DNA from: Ethanoligenens harbinense YUAN-3
GTDB taxonomy: Bacteria; Bacillota; Clostridia; Oscillospirales; Ethanoligenentaceae
NCBI RefSeq assembly: GCF_000178115.2
Contig: NC_014828.1
Location: 248,001 to 312,000 of the forward strand
Reading direction: 5' to 3'
Length of the DNA stretch: 64,000 bases
Shown: in pieces, positions 1-9,595 of the stretch
How the letters are laid out: the number at the start of each line of letters is the position of its first letter
Position numbering within the stretch: position 1 is the stretch's first letter
Notes under the pieces: generated by a model
Seen by the model: the letters and a program-made list of their open reading frames with translations, nothing else
Database searches by the model: none
What the model was told of the DNA's origin: nothing
Program-made: the position numbers and the translations under genes

Positions 1-2
1 AG

Positions 3-3000
3 ATGAAAGATATTGCGGCGGCGGCGGCAAACCGCGCCGCTTTTGAACGCGGGGTGGAATATTATAACCAGCGGCGCGTTTCCAAACTCAAACGCGCCAA
101 AGACGAACAGGACACCGGAGAAAAAGTCACCGCGGAGGTCCGCGGAGGCAAATACAATTATGAGGTGGAAGTTTCGTTCGACCAGAACGGCGAGATGAAG
201 GAAAGCTGGTGCGACTGCCCGGCTTTTTATGAATATGAGGGCTGCTGCAAGCACATTGTGGCGGTGCTGCTGTGCTGCTATGCCCTGCAAAAGACCGATG
301 CGGGCGGCGAGCGCGGCGAAAATGAAAACAAAACCGACCGCTATGCCGGGCGCATGCTGGGGCACTACAGCAAGAAGGCCCTCAGCGAGGCCATGGCGCA
401 CACGATTGTGAAAAAAGCCCGGCTGGTGCCCTCGCTGGAGTACGACTACAACGGGCGGCTGAACCTGTCCTTTACCGTGGGGCATGAGCGGCAGTATATC
501 CTCCGCGACCTTTCCAAATTCTTTTTTGAGATGCGGCAGGGCGGCACCGTGGAATACGGCGCCAAACTCACCCTCACGCACGATATCTCGGCCTTTGAGG
601 AAGCGTCCCGCCCGCTGGTACGCTTTTTCATGTCGCGCTATGCGGACTATATGCAGTTTGCGGGCGACGCGGGCGGCTACAAGGCCGGTAAACGCAGCCT
701 CACGCTCTCAAGCAGCGCGTTCGACGAGCTGTTCGGCCTGCTGGTGGGGCAAAAAGTCGCCATGCGGGTGGATTTCCGCAACGAGAAGCATGTGCTGTTC
801 ACCGACGAAAACCCTGTGCTCAGCCTGCAAGTGCAGGAAGCGGGCGACGCCTTTCTCCTCAGTCTCTCGGAACTGCCGGTCTTCCTCTATATGGGGGAGA
901 AAAACGCCTATGTGATGCTGGGCGAACGGTTGTTCCGCTGCGCGGAGGACTATACCGCCGCTACGCGGGAATTCCTGCGGGCGTTTACGGACAAAGGCGG
1001 CGAACTCACCATCAATCGCAAGGAGATGCCGGCGTTCTGCGCCAACGTGCTGGACGTGATCTGCAGCCACATTGAAGTGGAAAATGCGGATATGCTCGAC
1101 TGCTTCCGCCCCGCGCCGCTGAAAGCCAAGCTCTACCTCGACATGCCCTCCTCCATGATGGTGACGGGCACGCTCAAATACTGCTACGAGGCCACCGAGA
1201 TCAACGCCATGGACGAACAGCCCACGCCGTCGGTACAGCGGGACGTGCGCGGCGAATACATCGCGCGCTCGCTGGTGGATAAATACCTGCCGTCCTACAA
1301 CCTCCAGCACCGCCTGCTGTATGTGGACGACGAGGAAAGGATCTACGCGCTGCTCAGCGAGGGCATCGCGGAGCTTTCCACCGTGGCGTCCGTCTATGCC
1401 ACCGACCGCCTCGGCAAGGTGACCATCCGCAAGCCGCCGGCGGTGAGCGTGGGTGTGCGGCTCAAAAGCGACCTGCTGAACGTCACGTTCGACACCGGGG
1501 ATTTTCCGCGTGACGAGCTGCTCGATCTGCTCAAATCTTACCGGCAGCATAAAAAGTACCACAAGCTTTCGGACGGCAGCTTCGTTACGCTGGAGGACGA
1601 CACGCTGGGCGAGGTATCCGAACTGGCGCAGAGCCTGGACCTTTCGGACGACCAGATCAAAAACGGAGAGGCGGACGTGCACCGCTACCGCGCCATGGTG
1701 CTCGACAACATCCTGCGGGACAGCGCGCTCATCCAGTCCGACCGCGACCCGGGGTTCAAATCCATGCTGCGGGAGCTGCGCAGCATGGACGACGCCGACA
1801 TCCAGCCGCCCGAGAGCCTGCGCCATATCCTGCGCAACTACCAGAAAAAGGCGTTCCGCTGGCTGAAAACGATGGCGCGCTATGGCCTGGGCGGCATTCT
1901 GGCCGACGACATGGGCCTTGGCAAAACGCTGGAGACCATCGCCTTTTTGCTGCACAACCATGAGGAAAGCACCGAAAACAAGCGCATTTCCCTTGTGGTG
2001 TGCCCCACCTCGCTGGTGCTCAACTGGGTGAGCGAGATTGCGCGCTTTGCCCCCGGCCTGCAATCGCTGGCTATTATGGGCAGCGCGGCCCAGCGGGCGG
2101 AGCTGGTCGCGCAGATCCCGCAGTACGACATCATCATTACCTCCTACGAACTGCTCAAGCGGGACATCGACCTCTATAAGCCCTACACGTTTGACTGTGA
2201 GATCATCGACGAGGCGCAGTATGTTAAAAACGCCAGCACGCAGAACGCGCGCGCCGTCAAACAGATTCGCAGCGAGCACCGCTTCGCCCTCACCGGCACG
2301 CCGGTGGAAAACAGCCTGGCGGAGCTCTGGTCCATCTTCGATTTCCTTATGCCGGGCTATCTCTACAGCCATGCCAAGTTTCGAGAGACCTTCGAACTGC
2401 CGGTGGTGAAAGGCGGGGACGAACAGGCCCTCGATCGCCTGCGGCGGATGCTTTCGCCGTTTATCCTGCGCCGCCTGAAATCCAGCGTGCTGCGTGAGCT
2501 GCCGCCCAAGACCGAGACCGTGCTCTACGCGCCGCTGGACGGCGAGCAGAAGAAGCTTTATATGGCCAACCTGGCCAGCATCCGGCAGGAGCTCACAGGC
2601 TCCCTGCAAAACAGCAACAAGCTCATTGTGCTGGCCATGCTCACCCGCCTGCGCCAGCTCTGCTGCGACCCGTCGCTCTATTACGAAGACTATACGGGAG
2701 GCAGCGCCAAACTGGAACTCTGTATGGAGCTGCTGCGCTCCGTTACCGAAAGCGGGCACAAGGTGCTGCTGTTCTCGCAGTTCACCTCCATGCTCTCCAT
2801 CATCGCCGACCGGCTCACCGGCGACGGCATCGGCTATTATGTGCTCAAGGGCTCCACCTCCAAGGAGGAGCGCGCAAGACTTACCACCCGTTTCAACAAC
2901 GACGACACGCCGGTGTTCCTCATTTCGCTCAAGGCGGGCGGCACCGGCCTGAACCTCACCGCGGCGGACATCGTCATCCACTACGACCCGTGGTGGAATG

Positions 3001-3236
3001 TAAGCGCCCAGAACCAGGCGACCGACCGTGCCCACCGCATCGGGCAGAAAAGCAGCGTGCAGGTCTACAAGCTGATCGCCAAGGACACCATTGAGGAAAA
3101 GATTCTCAAGCTCCAGCAGGACAAACTCAAGCTGGCCGATTCGGTCATCAGCGAAGGGGACGGCATCATTTCCCGGATGTCGCCGCAGGAGCTGCTGGCT
3201 CTGTTCGATCCCTCGGCGGAGGAAGCAGTGGGGTAA
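3..3236 (+). CDS. SWIM zinc-finger SNF2-family helicase
   Basis: A large Swi2/Snf2-type ATPase that probably translocates on double-stranded DNA; its cellular role in clostridia is not established. The N-terminus holds a SWIM zinc finger with ligands C70-x-C72-x9-C82-x-H84. A long middle region of low conservation follows, then the ATPase core: motif I DDMGLGKT (Lys641), motif II DEAQ, LTGTPVEN, and the C-terminal helicase lobe with GGTGLNLT and ATDRAHRIGQ. About 1,077 residues is normal for the SWIM-containing bacterial form. The ATG lies two bases from the window edge with no visible ribosome site, so a few N-terminal residues may be missing. A second gene follows after about 50 bp on the same strand. 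Confidence 0.93.
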   Translation: MKDIAAAAANRAAFERGVEYYNQRRVSKLKRAKDEQDTGEKVTAEVRGGKYNYEVEVSFDQNGEMKESWCDCPAFYEYEGCCKHIVAVLLCCYALQKTDAGGERGENENKTDRYAGRMLGHYSKKALSEAMAHTIVKKARLVPSLEYDYNGRLNLSFTVGHERQYILRDLSKFFFEMRQGGTVEYGAKLTLTHDISAFEEASRPLVRFFMSRYADYMQFAGDAGGYKAGKRSLTLSSSAFDELFGLLVGQKVAMRVDFRNEKHVLFTDENPVLSLQVQEAGDAFLLSLSELPVFLYMGEKNAYVMLGERLFRCAEDYTAATREFLRAFTDKGGELTINRKEMPAFCANVLDVICSHIEVENADMLDCFRPAPLKAKLYLDMPSSMMVTGTLKYCYEATEINAMDEQPTPSVQRDVRGEYIARSLVDKYLPSYNLQHRLLYVDDEERIYALLSEGIAELSTVASVYATDRLGKVTIRKPPAVSVGVRLKSDLLNVTFDTGDFPRDELLDLLKSYRQHKKYHKLSDGSFVTLEDDTLGEVSELAQSLDLSDDQIKNGEADVHRYRAMVLDNILRDSALIQSDRDPGFKSMLRELRSMDDADIQPPESLRHILRNYQKKAFRWLKTMARYGLGGILADDMGLGKTLETIAFLLHNHEESTENKRISLVVCPTSLVLNWVSEIARFAPGLQSLAIMGSAAQRAELVAQIPQYDIIITSYELLKRDIDLYKPYTFDCEIIDEAQYVKNASTQNARAVKQIRSEHRFALTGTPVENSLAELWSIFDFLMPGYLYSHAKFRETFELPVVKGGDEQALDRLRRMLSPFILRRLKSSVLRELPPKTETVLYAPLDGEQKKLYMANLASIRQELTGSLQNSNKLIVLAMLTRLRQLCCDPSLYYEDYTGGSAKLELCMELLRSVTESGHKVLLFSQFTSMLSIIADRLTGDGIGYYVLKGSTSKEERARLTTRFNNDDTPVFLISLKAGGTGLNLTAADIVIHYDPWWNVSAQNQATDRAHRIGQKSSVQVYKLIAKDTIEEKILKLQQDKLKLADSVISEGDGIISRMSPQELLALFDPSAEEAVG

Positions 3237-3287
3237 CGCCAGATGGATAGCAATCGTCCTGCGGCCATAATAGAACAGAGGTAAACT

Positions 3288-4049
3288 ATGCGTTTTCATT
3301 TATTTGGGAAAGCGGATCATCCACCTATTGTCTTGCTCCATGGCGGCGGGCTGTCCTGGTGGTCTTGGCAGCCAATCGTGGATGGGCTGCAAGACCAGTA
3401 CCGCCTGATTGTTCCCACTTTGGATGGGCACGACGATGATGGAGACACCACCTTCCGAAGCATCGCTGACAGTGCGGCGCAATGTCTTGCGTACCTGGAT
3501 GCAAATTACGGGGGCAGCGTGTATGCGATTGCGGGCCTGTCTATCGGCGCCCAGATCGTGGTGGAAATGCTTGCACGGCGCCAAAAACTGGCGCGCTATG
3601 CCATCATCGAAAGCGCGTTGGTCTACCCGCTCGCCGGTTCGGGGCTGATGGCAGCGCTTACCCCGTTGTTTTACGGATTAATCCAAAACAAACGAATAGC
3701 CCGAAAACAGGCGCAGGTCCTGCAAATACCGGATTCTCTTTTTGAAAGGTATTATGCCTCCAGTGTTCGCATGACCTGTCAGTCACTAGCTAACATTACA
3801 CGCAGCAACGGGCATTTTCCATTACCCGCAAGCATCAGTGAAACACAGGCGAACGTACTGATAGTGGTCGGCGGCGCGGAATTGGGCATTATGAAACGCT
3901 CCGCATCAAGGCTGCACGAAGCCATACCAAGTAGCACGTTACGCGTATTCCCAGGCTGGAAACATGGCGCGGCAAGTTTGGCGCACCCGGATATCTATCT
4001 GCAAATGGTGCGGACACTCCGGGACAGCCCGGTGATTCCCAAAATATAA
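3288..4049 (+). CDS. alpha/beta-fold hydrolase
   Basis: A 253-residue alpha/beta hydrolase. An oxyanion-type HGGG motif occurs near residue 19, the nucleophile elbow is GLSIG with Ser85, and the C-terminal catalytic His is likely His226 in GWKHG. It has no signal peptide and is presumably cytoplasmic. Substrate cannot be told from sequence; esterase or lipase-like activity is the family expectation. The start is well supported by GAGGT a few bases upstream of the ATG. It lies 51 bp after the SNF2 gene and ends before a strong inverted repeat that separates it from the convergent sugar-phosphate transferase gene. Confidence 0.85.
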   Translation: MRFHLFGKADHPPIVLLHGGGLSWWSWQPIVDGLQDQYRLIVPTLDGHDDDGDTTFRSIADSAAQCLAYLDANYGGSVYAIAGLSIGAQIVVEMLARRQKLARYAIIESALVYPLAGSGLMAALTPLFYGLIQNKRIARKQAQVLQIPDSLFERYYASSVRMTCQSLANITRSNGHFPLPASISETQANVLIVVGGAELGIMKRSASRLHEAIPSSTLRVFPGWKHGAASLAHPDIYLQMVRTLRDSPVIPKI

Positions 4050-4082
4050 AGAGATTGCACATATCATGCACGGCGCCAAATT

Positions 4083-4124
4083 GCCAAACGCCCGGCCGGA
4101 CAACTGTCCGGCCGGGCGTTTGGC
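4083..4124. terminator. bidirectional terminator hairpin
   Basis: Perfect inverted repeat with 20-bp arms (4083-4102 and 4105-4124) and a two-base centre, very GC-rich. It lies between the convergent hydrolase and glycosyl-1-phosphate transferase genes. There is no strong T-run on either side, so termination could be only partly intrinsic. Confidence 0.75.
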
Positions 4125-4132
4125 TAGGCGGG

Positions 4133-5410
4133 TCATTCCCCGCCCTGTTTGTCTTTTTTATTCGGTTCCGCTGCATCGGGGGTGTCCGGCCGTGCGGGTG
4201 TGTTCGTGCTTTTTTCGTCAACAGCGGGTGATTTCTGCCCATCCGGCTCCGGCGGCTGCTTCTCCGGCTCTTTTCCGGCCGCACAGCCGTGCAGGATACT
4301 CTCGTTTTTGCACTTGCACTGCGCGTTATACTTCCGGCAGAGCTTCAGCGCTACCAGTGAGGCACCCAGCACCACCAGCAGCGTCAGCAGTAAAAAGCGC
4401 CAGCCGATGACCTTGCCGAACACCGTAAACAGGATGGCGATCACGCTGAGGGTGCCGCTTACCGCATAGAGAAAGCCCACCGCCTGCTTCTGCGAGAGCC
4501 CCATGTCGATGAGCTTGTGGTGAATATGGCTGCGGTCGGGCGTAAACGGCGATTTGCCTTCCGCCAGCCGCCGCAGAATGGCGGAGGCCGTATCCAGAAT
4601 CGGCAGCGCAAGAATGAGGATGGGCACAAGAAAAGAAATGGCCGCGTAAAACTTGAACAGGCCCTGCACCGAGATGACACCCAGTGTATACCCCAAAAAC
4701 ATGGCGCCGGTGTCGCCCATGAAGACCTTGGCGGGATTTTTGTTGTAGGGCAGCAGGCCCAGGCATCCGCCCGCGAGCGCCGCCGTGAGGATGGCGACGG
4801 CCAGTTGCGGCCGCCCCTGTAGCGTGGCCAGGATGAGCACCGTGCCCGATGCAATGCTGGAGATGCCGGCGGCCAGCCCGTCCAATCCGTCGATCCAGTT
4901 CATGGCGTTGGTCATGCCCGCGATCCAGATGATGGTGACGGGAATGGACAGCCAGCCCAAATTGAATGTCTGCGTGCCAAACAGCCGCACGCTGCCCGAA
5001 ATGAACTGGATGCGCACGCCCATCGCCACCGCAATGCCCGCTGCCACGCACTGGACGGCCAGGCGCGGCAGCGGCGGCAGGTTGAAGCGGTCGTCAAAAA
5101 ACGCCACGACGGCGATGATGGCTGCACCCGGCAGAATCTGGAGCATCAGCAGCAGGATGCGCGGCGGGTAATAATCCGAGAAGTGCCCCAAAACAAGCAA
5201 AATAATGAGCGAGGAAAACAAAAAACCGGCAATGATGGACAACCCGCCCAGCAATGGAATGGCTTTTTTGTGCATCCGCCGCTTGTCCTTGGGGATATCC
5301 ATCCAGCCGATGCGGTTTGCCAGCCGAATGACGAACGGCGTGCAGACATAGGAGATGGCAATGGCGAGTACCAGGGTCAGCGCGATCGCACCATAGGTTT
5401 TCAGCGACAT
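4133..5410 (-). CDS. undecaprenyl-phosphate sugar-1-phosphate transferase (MraY/WecA/TagO family)
   Basis: A polytopic membrane enzyme that moves a sugar-1-phosphate (usually GlcNAc-1-P from UDP-GlcNAc) to undecaprenyl phosphate, the first step of teichoic-acid or other surface-glycan synthesis. Family motifs are clear: AFFDDRFNLPP, NAMNWIDGLDGLAAG, MGDTGAMFLG and RSHIHHKL, between about ten hydrophobic segments. The start is the ATG at 5410 because GGAGG lies just upstream; the open frame extends further but without signals. The last ~60 residues form a hydrophilic, Pro/Glu/Lys-rich tail with a CKCK stretch, unusual for the family. Whether it serves wall teichoic acid or another polymer cannot be decided here. 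The upstream gene trpS is 55 bp away on the same strand. Confidence 0.9.
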   Translation of the reverse strand: MSLKTYGAIALTLVLAIAISYVCTPFVIRLANRIGWMDIPKDKRRMHKKAIPLLGGLSIIAGFLFSSLIILLVLGHFSDYYPPRILLLMLQILPGAAIIAVVAFFDDRFNLPPLPRLAVQCVAAGIAVAMGVRIQFISGSVRLFGTQTFNLGWLSIPVTIIWIAGMTNAMNWIDGLDGLAAGISSIASGTVLILATLQGRPQLAVAILTAALAGGCLGLLPYNKNPAKVFMGDTGAMFLGYTLGVISVQGLFKFYAAISFLVPILILALPILDTASAILRRLAEGKSPFTPDRSHIHHKLIDMGLSQKQAVGFLYAVSGTLSVIAILFTVFGKVIGWRFLLLTLLVVLGASLVALKLCRKYNAQCKCKNESILHGCAAGKEPEKQPPEPDGQKSPAVDEKSTNTPARPDTPDAAEPNKKDKQGGE

Positions 5411-5465
5411 GCAAATCCTCCGTTTTCCCTGCCACGCAATGAAACTGTTCTCATGGGCGCGCGTG

Positions 5466-6473
5466 TCACGGCCGTTGCGGCAGCACCAGGCCCAGCTTTT
5501 TGCAGGCTTTGGCATAGGTGCGCCCGGCAATGGCGCGTGCCTTTTCCGCGCCCTTTGTATAAACGTCCGCCAGATAGTCTTTGTTTTTCAGCAGGTCGGC
5601 GTACGTTTCGCGCACCGGGCGCAGCGCTTCGGCCACGGCCTCGCCTACGGCGGTTTTGAAATCGCCGTAGCCCTTGCCCGCAAACTCATGCTCCACCTCC
5701 GGCACCGTTTTGCCGGTCACGATGGAATAGATGGAGATGAGATTGTTGATGCCGTCCTTCCCTTCGCGACAGACGACCTCCGCTTCGGAATCGGTGACGG
5801 CCCGGCGAAATTTGCGCAGGATGGTGTCCGCGTCGTCCAGCAGCAGAATATAGGCATTGGGGTTCTCGTCCGATTTGGACATCTTCTTCGCCGGCTCCTG
5901 CAAAGACATCACCCGCGCGCCGTCCTTGGGGATATACGGTTCCGGGATGCGGAACACGTCGCCGTAGATGCCGTTGAACCGCCCGGCAACGTCGCGCGCC
6001 AGCTCCATGTGCTGCTTCTGGTCGGCGCCCACCGGTACCAGGTCGGCCTGGTAAAGCAGGATATCCGCCGCCATCAGCACCGGGTAGCAGAACAGCCCCG
6101 CATTGATATTATCGGGATGTTTGGCGGATTTATCCTTGAACTGCGTCATACGTGAGAGTTCGCCGAACTGGGTGTAACAGTTGAGCAGCCACGCCAGCTC
6201 CGCATGGGCGGGGACATGGCTCTGGATGAACAGCAGACTCTTTTCGGGGTTGATGCCGCAGGCCAGCAGCAGCGCCACCAGTGAAAGCGTCTGCCTGCGA
6301 AGATTGGCCGGTTCCTGCCGAACGGTCAGCGAATGCAGATCCACCACCGAATAGATGCAGTGATATTCCTCCTGCAGCAGCGGCCAGTTACGCATGGCGC
6401 CCAGATAGTTGCCCAGCGTGGGGATGCCGGTGGGCTGAATGCCGCTGAATACGTTCTTTTTTTCGTTTTCCAT
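5466..6473 (-). CDS. trpS: tryptophanyl-tRNA synthetase
   Basis: Class I aminoacyl-tRNA synthetase that charges tRNA-Trp. The N-terminus shows FSGIQPTGIPTLGNYLGA, where TLGN replaces HIGH, and the second signature is KKMSKSDEN. The length of 335 residues is standard for bacterial TrpRS. The ATG at 6473 follows GGAGG at normal distance. It is only 42 bp downstream of the aminotransferase gene on the same strand, so the two are probably co-transcribed, and there is no room for a separate T-box leader. Confidence 0.96.
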   Translation of the reverse strand: MENEKKNVFSGIQPTGIPTLGNYLGAMRNWPLLQEEYHCIYSVVDLHSLTVRQEPANLRRQTLSLVALLLACGINPEKSLLFIQSHVPAHAELAWLLNCYTQFGELSRMTQFKDKSAKHPDNINAGLFCYPVLMAADILLYQADLVPVGADQKQHMELARDVAGRFNGIYGDVFRIPEPYIPKDGARVMSLQEPAKKMSKSDENPNAYILLLDDADTILRKFRRAVTDSEAEVVCREGKDGINNLISIYSIVTGKTVPEVEHEFAGKGYGDFKTAVGEAVAEALRPVRETYADLLKNKDYLADVYTKGAEKARAIAGRTYAKACKKLGLVLPQRP

Positions 6474-6515
6474 CCGTGATCTGCCTCCGAAATTCCTGAT
6501 TGGGATATGTGCGCT

Positions 6516-7697
6516 TTATTGAAGCGGGATGCCGCCGAGCAGTCGCAAACCCTGTTCGATCTGTTCTTCCGACGGTGCGGCAAACGTCAGCCGGAACGAC
6601 TGGCTCTGGCCCTGCGTGTCCGGCAGGAACGCCGTGCCCGGCACCACCGCCACGCCTTTGGCGATGGCGGCTTTGCAGTAGTCCATGAGCTGCATTCCCT
6701 CCGGCAGTGTGCACCAGAGAAACAGCCCGCCCTGCGGTGTGGTATGCGTGATGCGCGGGTCAAAATACCGACGGATGCCGTCGAGCATCCGGCCGCATTT
6801 CTCGCGGTAGAGCGTGCGCACGCGCTCCAGATGGGCGGCAAATCCGTTCCACGCCAGAAAACGCGCCGCGATCATCTGTGAAAGCATGGCCGTGTGCACG
6901 TCCTCACCCTGCTTGGCCACCACCATTTTTTGCAGCACGGGCGCGGGGCCGAGCACATAGCCCACCCGCAGCCCGGCGGAGAGGATCTTGGAGAACGTGC
7001 CGAGATAGATCACCCGCCCGTCCTCGTCCATCGACTTGATGTGCGGCAGATCTTCCCCCGCAAAGCGCAGCTCGCCGTAGGGGTTGTCTTCCAGAATTAT
7101 AATATTGTATTTGCGGGCCAGCGCGTAGACCGCGCGCCGTTTTTCCAGGCTGGTGGTAATGCCGGATGGATTCTGAAAATTGGGGATAATATAGAGCATC
7201 CGCACACGCTGCTCGGTGCGCAAAGCCTGCTCGAGCGCTTCGATGTCCAGCCCGTCCTCATGAAGCGGAATGCCTTTGAGGTTGACGCGCAGCGAACGGA
7301 ACGCATTGAGCACGCCGATGAAGCTCGGGTTCTCGCAGAGCACGGTGTCGCCCTCGTCGCAGAGCGCCTTGGCGGCCAGCTCGGCGCCCTGTTGGGCGCC
7401 CGAGACCACGATGAGATCGTCGCCCTCGCGCCCGCAGTGATAAACGTCCCGCATCCGCTCCCGCAGAAGCGCGCACAGGGGCGCATACCCCTCGGTGATG
7501 CCGTATTGCAGGGCCACCGCCGGATTTTCGTCCAAAATCTCTTTGGTAAAGGTACGAATCACCTCCACCGGGAACGATTCGGGCGCGGGGTTGCCCAGCG
7601 CAAACGGGACGATCGACGGGTTATCCGTGGCTTTGAAAATCTCGCGGATGGCGGAAGGTTTGAGCGCCGCCAGGCGGTTGGATATGCGGTATTCCAT
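6516..7697 (-). CDS. PLP-dependent aminotransferase, class I/II (MocR/2-aminoadipate type)
   Basis: A fold-type I aminotransferase of 393 residues. The Schiff-base lysine is Lys237 in TFSKILSAGLRVG, preceded by an IILEDNPYGELRF segment that contributes the PLP-binding Asp and Tyr. The pattern (SNRLAALKPSAIREIFK start, ALGNPAPESFP) is that of stand-alone aminotransferases related to the catalytic domain of MocR regulators and LysN. Substrate is uncertain; aromatic or branched amino acids or 2-aminoadipate are possible. No N-terminal winged-helix is present. It heads a leftward unit with trpS and possibly the sugar-phosphate transferase. Confidence 0.88.
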   Translation of the reverse strand: MEYRISNRLAALKPSAIREIFKATDNPSIVPFALGNPAPESFPVEVIRTFTKEILDENPAVALQYGITEGYAPLCALLRERMRDVYHCGREGDDLIVVSGAQQGAELAAKALCDEGDTVLCENPSFIGVLNAFRSLRVNLKGIPLHEDGLDIEALEQALRTEQRVRMLYIIPNFQNPSGITTSLEKRRAVYALARKYNIIILEDNPYGELRFAGEDLPHIKSMDEDGRVIYLGTFSKILSAGLRVGYVLGPAPVLQKMVVAKQGEDVHTAMLSQMIAARFLAWNGFAAHLERVRTLYREKCGRMLDGIRRYFDPRITHTTPQGGLFLWCTLPEGMQLMDYCKAAIAKGVAVVPGTAFLPDTQGQSQSFRLTFAAPSEEQIEQGLRLLGGIPLQ

Positions 7698-7809
7698 TTA
7701 AAAAGACCTCTTAATACATATATGATAGAAACCGGTACGCGGGCGGCGCGCGCCCGGAACCGTCGCACTGCGGCAAGATACAGCATCATTTTATCACAAC
7801 GTCCCCTCC

Positions 7810-7839
7810 TTGACAATAATGCGGGTGTAAATGTATGAT
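7810..7839 (+). promoter_or_regulatory. sigma-A promoter for gltX
   Basis: TTGACA at 7810-7815 and TATGAT at 7834-7839 with an 18-bp spacer. A leader of about 95 nt follows, containing a perfect TGTGCCGCGGCACA palindrome, before the gltX ribosome site. The start point is inferred, not seen. Confidence 0.6.
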
Positions 7840-7938
7840 AAAGGGTGTGCCGCGGCACATTGTTATTGAACAGAACGCCTTTGCGGACGGCACGCGCCGC
7901 CGCGCGGTTCTTTACATTTGCTTGAGAGGAAGTTGCAC

Positions 7939-9399
7939 ATGGGTCAAACAGAAGTGCGCACACGTTTCGCGCCCAGCCCCACCGGCTATATGCATGTGGG
8001 CAACCTGCGCACGGCGCTTTACACGTATCTGATCGCCAAATCGCAGGGGGGAAAATTCATCCTGCGCATCGAGGACACCGATCAGGAACGCTATGTGGAA
8101 GGCGCGGTGGAAATCATCTACAAAACACTGCGCGAAACCGGCCTGCTCTGGGACGAGGGCCCCGACGTGGGCGGCCCGGTGGGGCCGTATGTCCAGAGCG
8201 AGCGGCGGGACATCTACGCCCGTTATGCCAAGGAGCTTATTGAAAAAGGCGGCGCCTACTACTGCTTCTGCGGCAAGGAGCGGCTGGACGAGCTGCGCAA
8301 GATCCACGAAGCCAGCGGCGTGCCCCACAAATACGACGGTCACTGCCGTGACCTGGCACCGGAAGAGGTGCAGCGCCTGCTGGCCGAAGGTGTGCCGCAT
8401 GTGGTGCGCCAGAAGATTCCCACCGAAGGCAGCACCACCTTCCATGACGTGATCTTTGGTGACATCACGGTGGAAAACGACACGCTGGACGACAACGTGC
8501 TGCTCAAAACCGACGGCCTGCCCACCTATAATTTCGCCAACGTCATCGACGACCACCTGATGGGCATCACCCACGTGGTGCGTGGCATCGAATACCTTTC
8601 CAGCGCGCCTAAATACAACCTGCTCTACGAGGCGTTCGGGTGGGACATTCCCACCTACATCCACTGCCCGCCTGTGATGCGTGACGCCACCCACAAGCTC
8701 TCCAAACGCCACGGCGACCCCTCTTACGAGGATCTTGTGGCGGACGGCTACCTCAAGGAGGCCGTGCTCAACTATGTCGCCCTGCTGGGCTGGAGTCCCG
8801 GAGGCGAGCAGGAGATCTTCTCGCTGGAGGAACTGGTGAAAGCCTTCTCCATTGACGGTATCTCCAAATCGCCGGCCATTTTCGACACGGCCAAGCTCAA
8901 GTGGATCAACAGCGCCTATATCCGCGCCCTGCCGCCGGAAGCGTTCCATGAGCTGGCGCTGCCGTATATCCGCAAAGCCGTCCGCCGCGAGGTAGACACC
9001 CGCCTCATTGCCGAGGTGCTTCAGCCGCGCTGCGAAAAGCTGACCGACATCCCCGAAAAGCTGGATTTCATCGACGAACTGCCCGCCTACGACACCGCGC
9101 TGTATGTGAGCAAAAAGATGAAGACCAACCCCGAAAATTCCCTGGAGACCCTGCGCGACGCGCTGCCCGTGCTGGAGGCGCTGGACGACTGGTCGGCCGC
9201 AGGTCTGCATGCCGCGTTGTTTGGTCTGGTGGAGCAAAAGGGTGTGAAAAACGGCGTGGTGCTCTGGCCGGTGCGGGTGGCTGTTTCGGGTAAGCAGTTC
9301 ACGCCCGGCGGCGCGGTGGAGCTCTGCACACTGCTCGGCAAAGAGGAATCGCTTGCCCGTGTGCGCAAGGGAATGGAGCTGCTCGCCGCCCGGGTTTGA
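7939..9399 (+). CDS. gltX: glutamyl-tRNA synthetase
   Basis: Class I synthetase that charges tRNA-Glu. [17 protein letters not shown] carries the HIGH-equivalent HVGN, and KLSKRHGD is the KMSKS-type loop; a CxC-x-CH zinc element is not obvious. The length of 486 residues is typical. The start is set at the ATG at 7939, seven codons inside the longest frame, because GAGGAAG lies just upstream and the homologous start is [14 protein letters not shown]. It is transcribed divergently from the aminotransferase unit and is monocistronic up to the pst promoter. Confidence 0.96.
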   Translation: MGQTEVRTRFAPSPTGYMHVGNLRTALYTYLIAKSQGGKFILRIEDTDQERYVEGAVEIIYKTLRETGLLWDEGPDVGGPVGPYVQSERRDIYARYAKELIEKGGAYYCFCGKERLDELRKIHEASGVPHKYDGHCRDLAPEEVQRLLAEGVPHVVRQKIPTEGSTTFHDVIFGDITVENDTLDDNVLLKTDGLPTYNFANVIDDHLMGITHVVRGIEYLSSAPKYNLLYEAFGWDIPTYIHCPPVMRDATHKLSKRHGDPSYEDLVADGYLKEAVLNYVALLGWSPGGEQEIFSLEELVKAFSIDGISKSPAIFDTAKLKWINSAYIRALPPEAFHELALPYIRKAVRREVDTRLIAEVLQPRCEKLTDIPEKLDFIDELPAYDTALYVSKKMKTNPENSLETLRDALPVLEALDDWSAAGLHAALFGLVEQKGVKNGVVLWPVRVAVSGKQFTPGGAVELCTLLGKEESLARVRKGMELLAARV

Positions 9400-9483
9400 G
9401 CCCTGTGTGGAACAAAGGAACCCATTGCTTTTTGTTGGAAATATCGGTAAAACTCTGTTCGAAACACACGAAAAACCGCGGAC

Positions 9484-9549
9484 TTTACACAGACTTTACG
9501 CACTCTTTACATTCATGTGCTTTTGACGTCTTTTGAAAAACGGTATAGT
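9484..9549 (+). promoter_or_regulatory. PHO box and promoter of the pst-pho locus
   Basis: TTTAC occurs at 9484, 9495 and 9506, exactly 11 bp apart (TTTACA, TTTACG, TTTACA). This matches the tandem TT(A/T)ACA-like repeats bound by PhoP dimers in Bacillota. Downstream lie TTGACG (9523-9528) and TATAGT (9544-9549), spaced 15 bp, a weak spacing as expected of an activator-dependent promoter. It suggests that the locus is controlled by the PhoP/PhoR pair encoded a few genes downstream. Confidence 0.75.
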
Positions 9550-9595
9550 GAAAATGTTAGCGAGATTATGAAACATTAAGGAGAGAAAACATCTT

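Noticed and set aside
708-3299. Long open frame (over 850 codons) on the minus strand opposite the SNF2 gene
   Set aside because: It is the antisense shadow of a GC-rich gene: no motifs, no ribosome site, and the plus-strand frame has clear helicase motifs throughout.
6474-6515. T-box leader for trpS
   Set aside because: Only 42 bp separate trpS from the upstream gene on the same strand, too short for a T-box.
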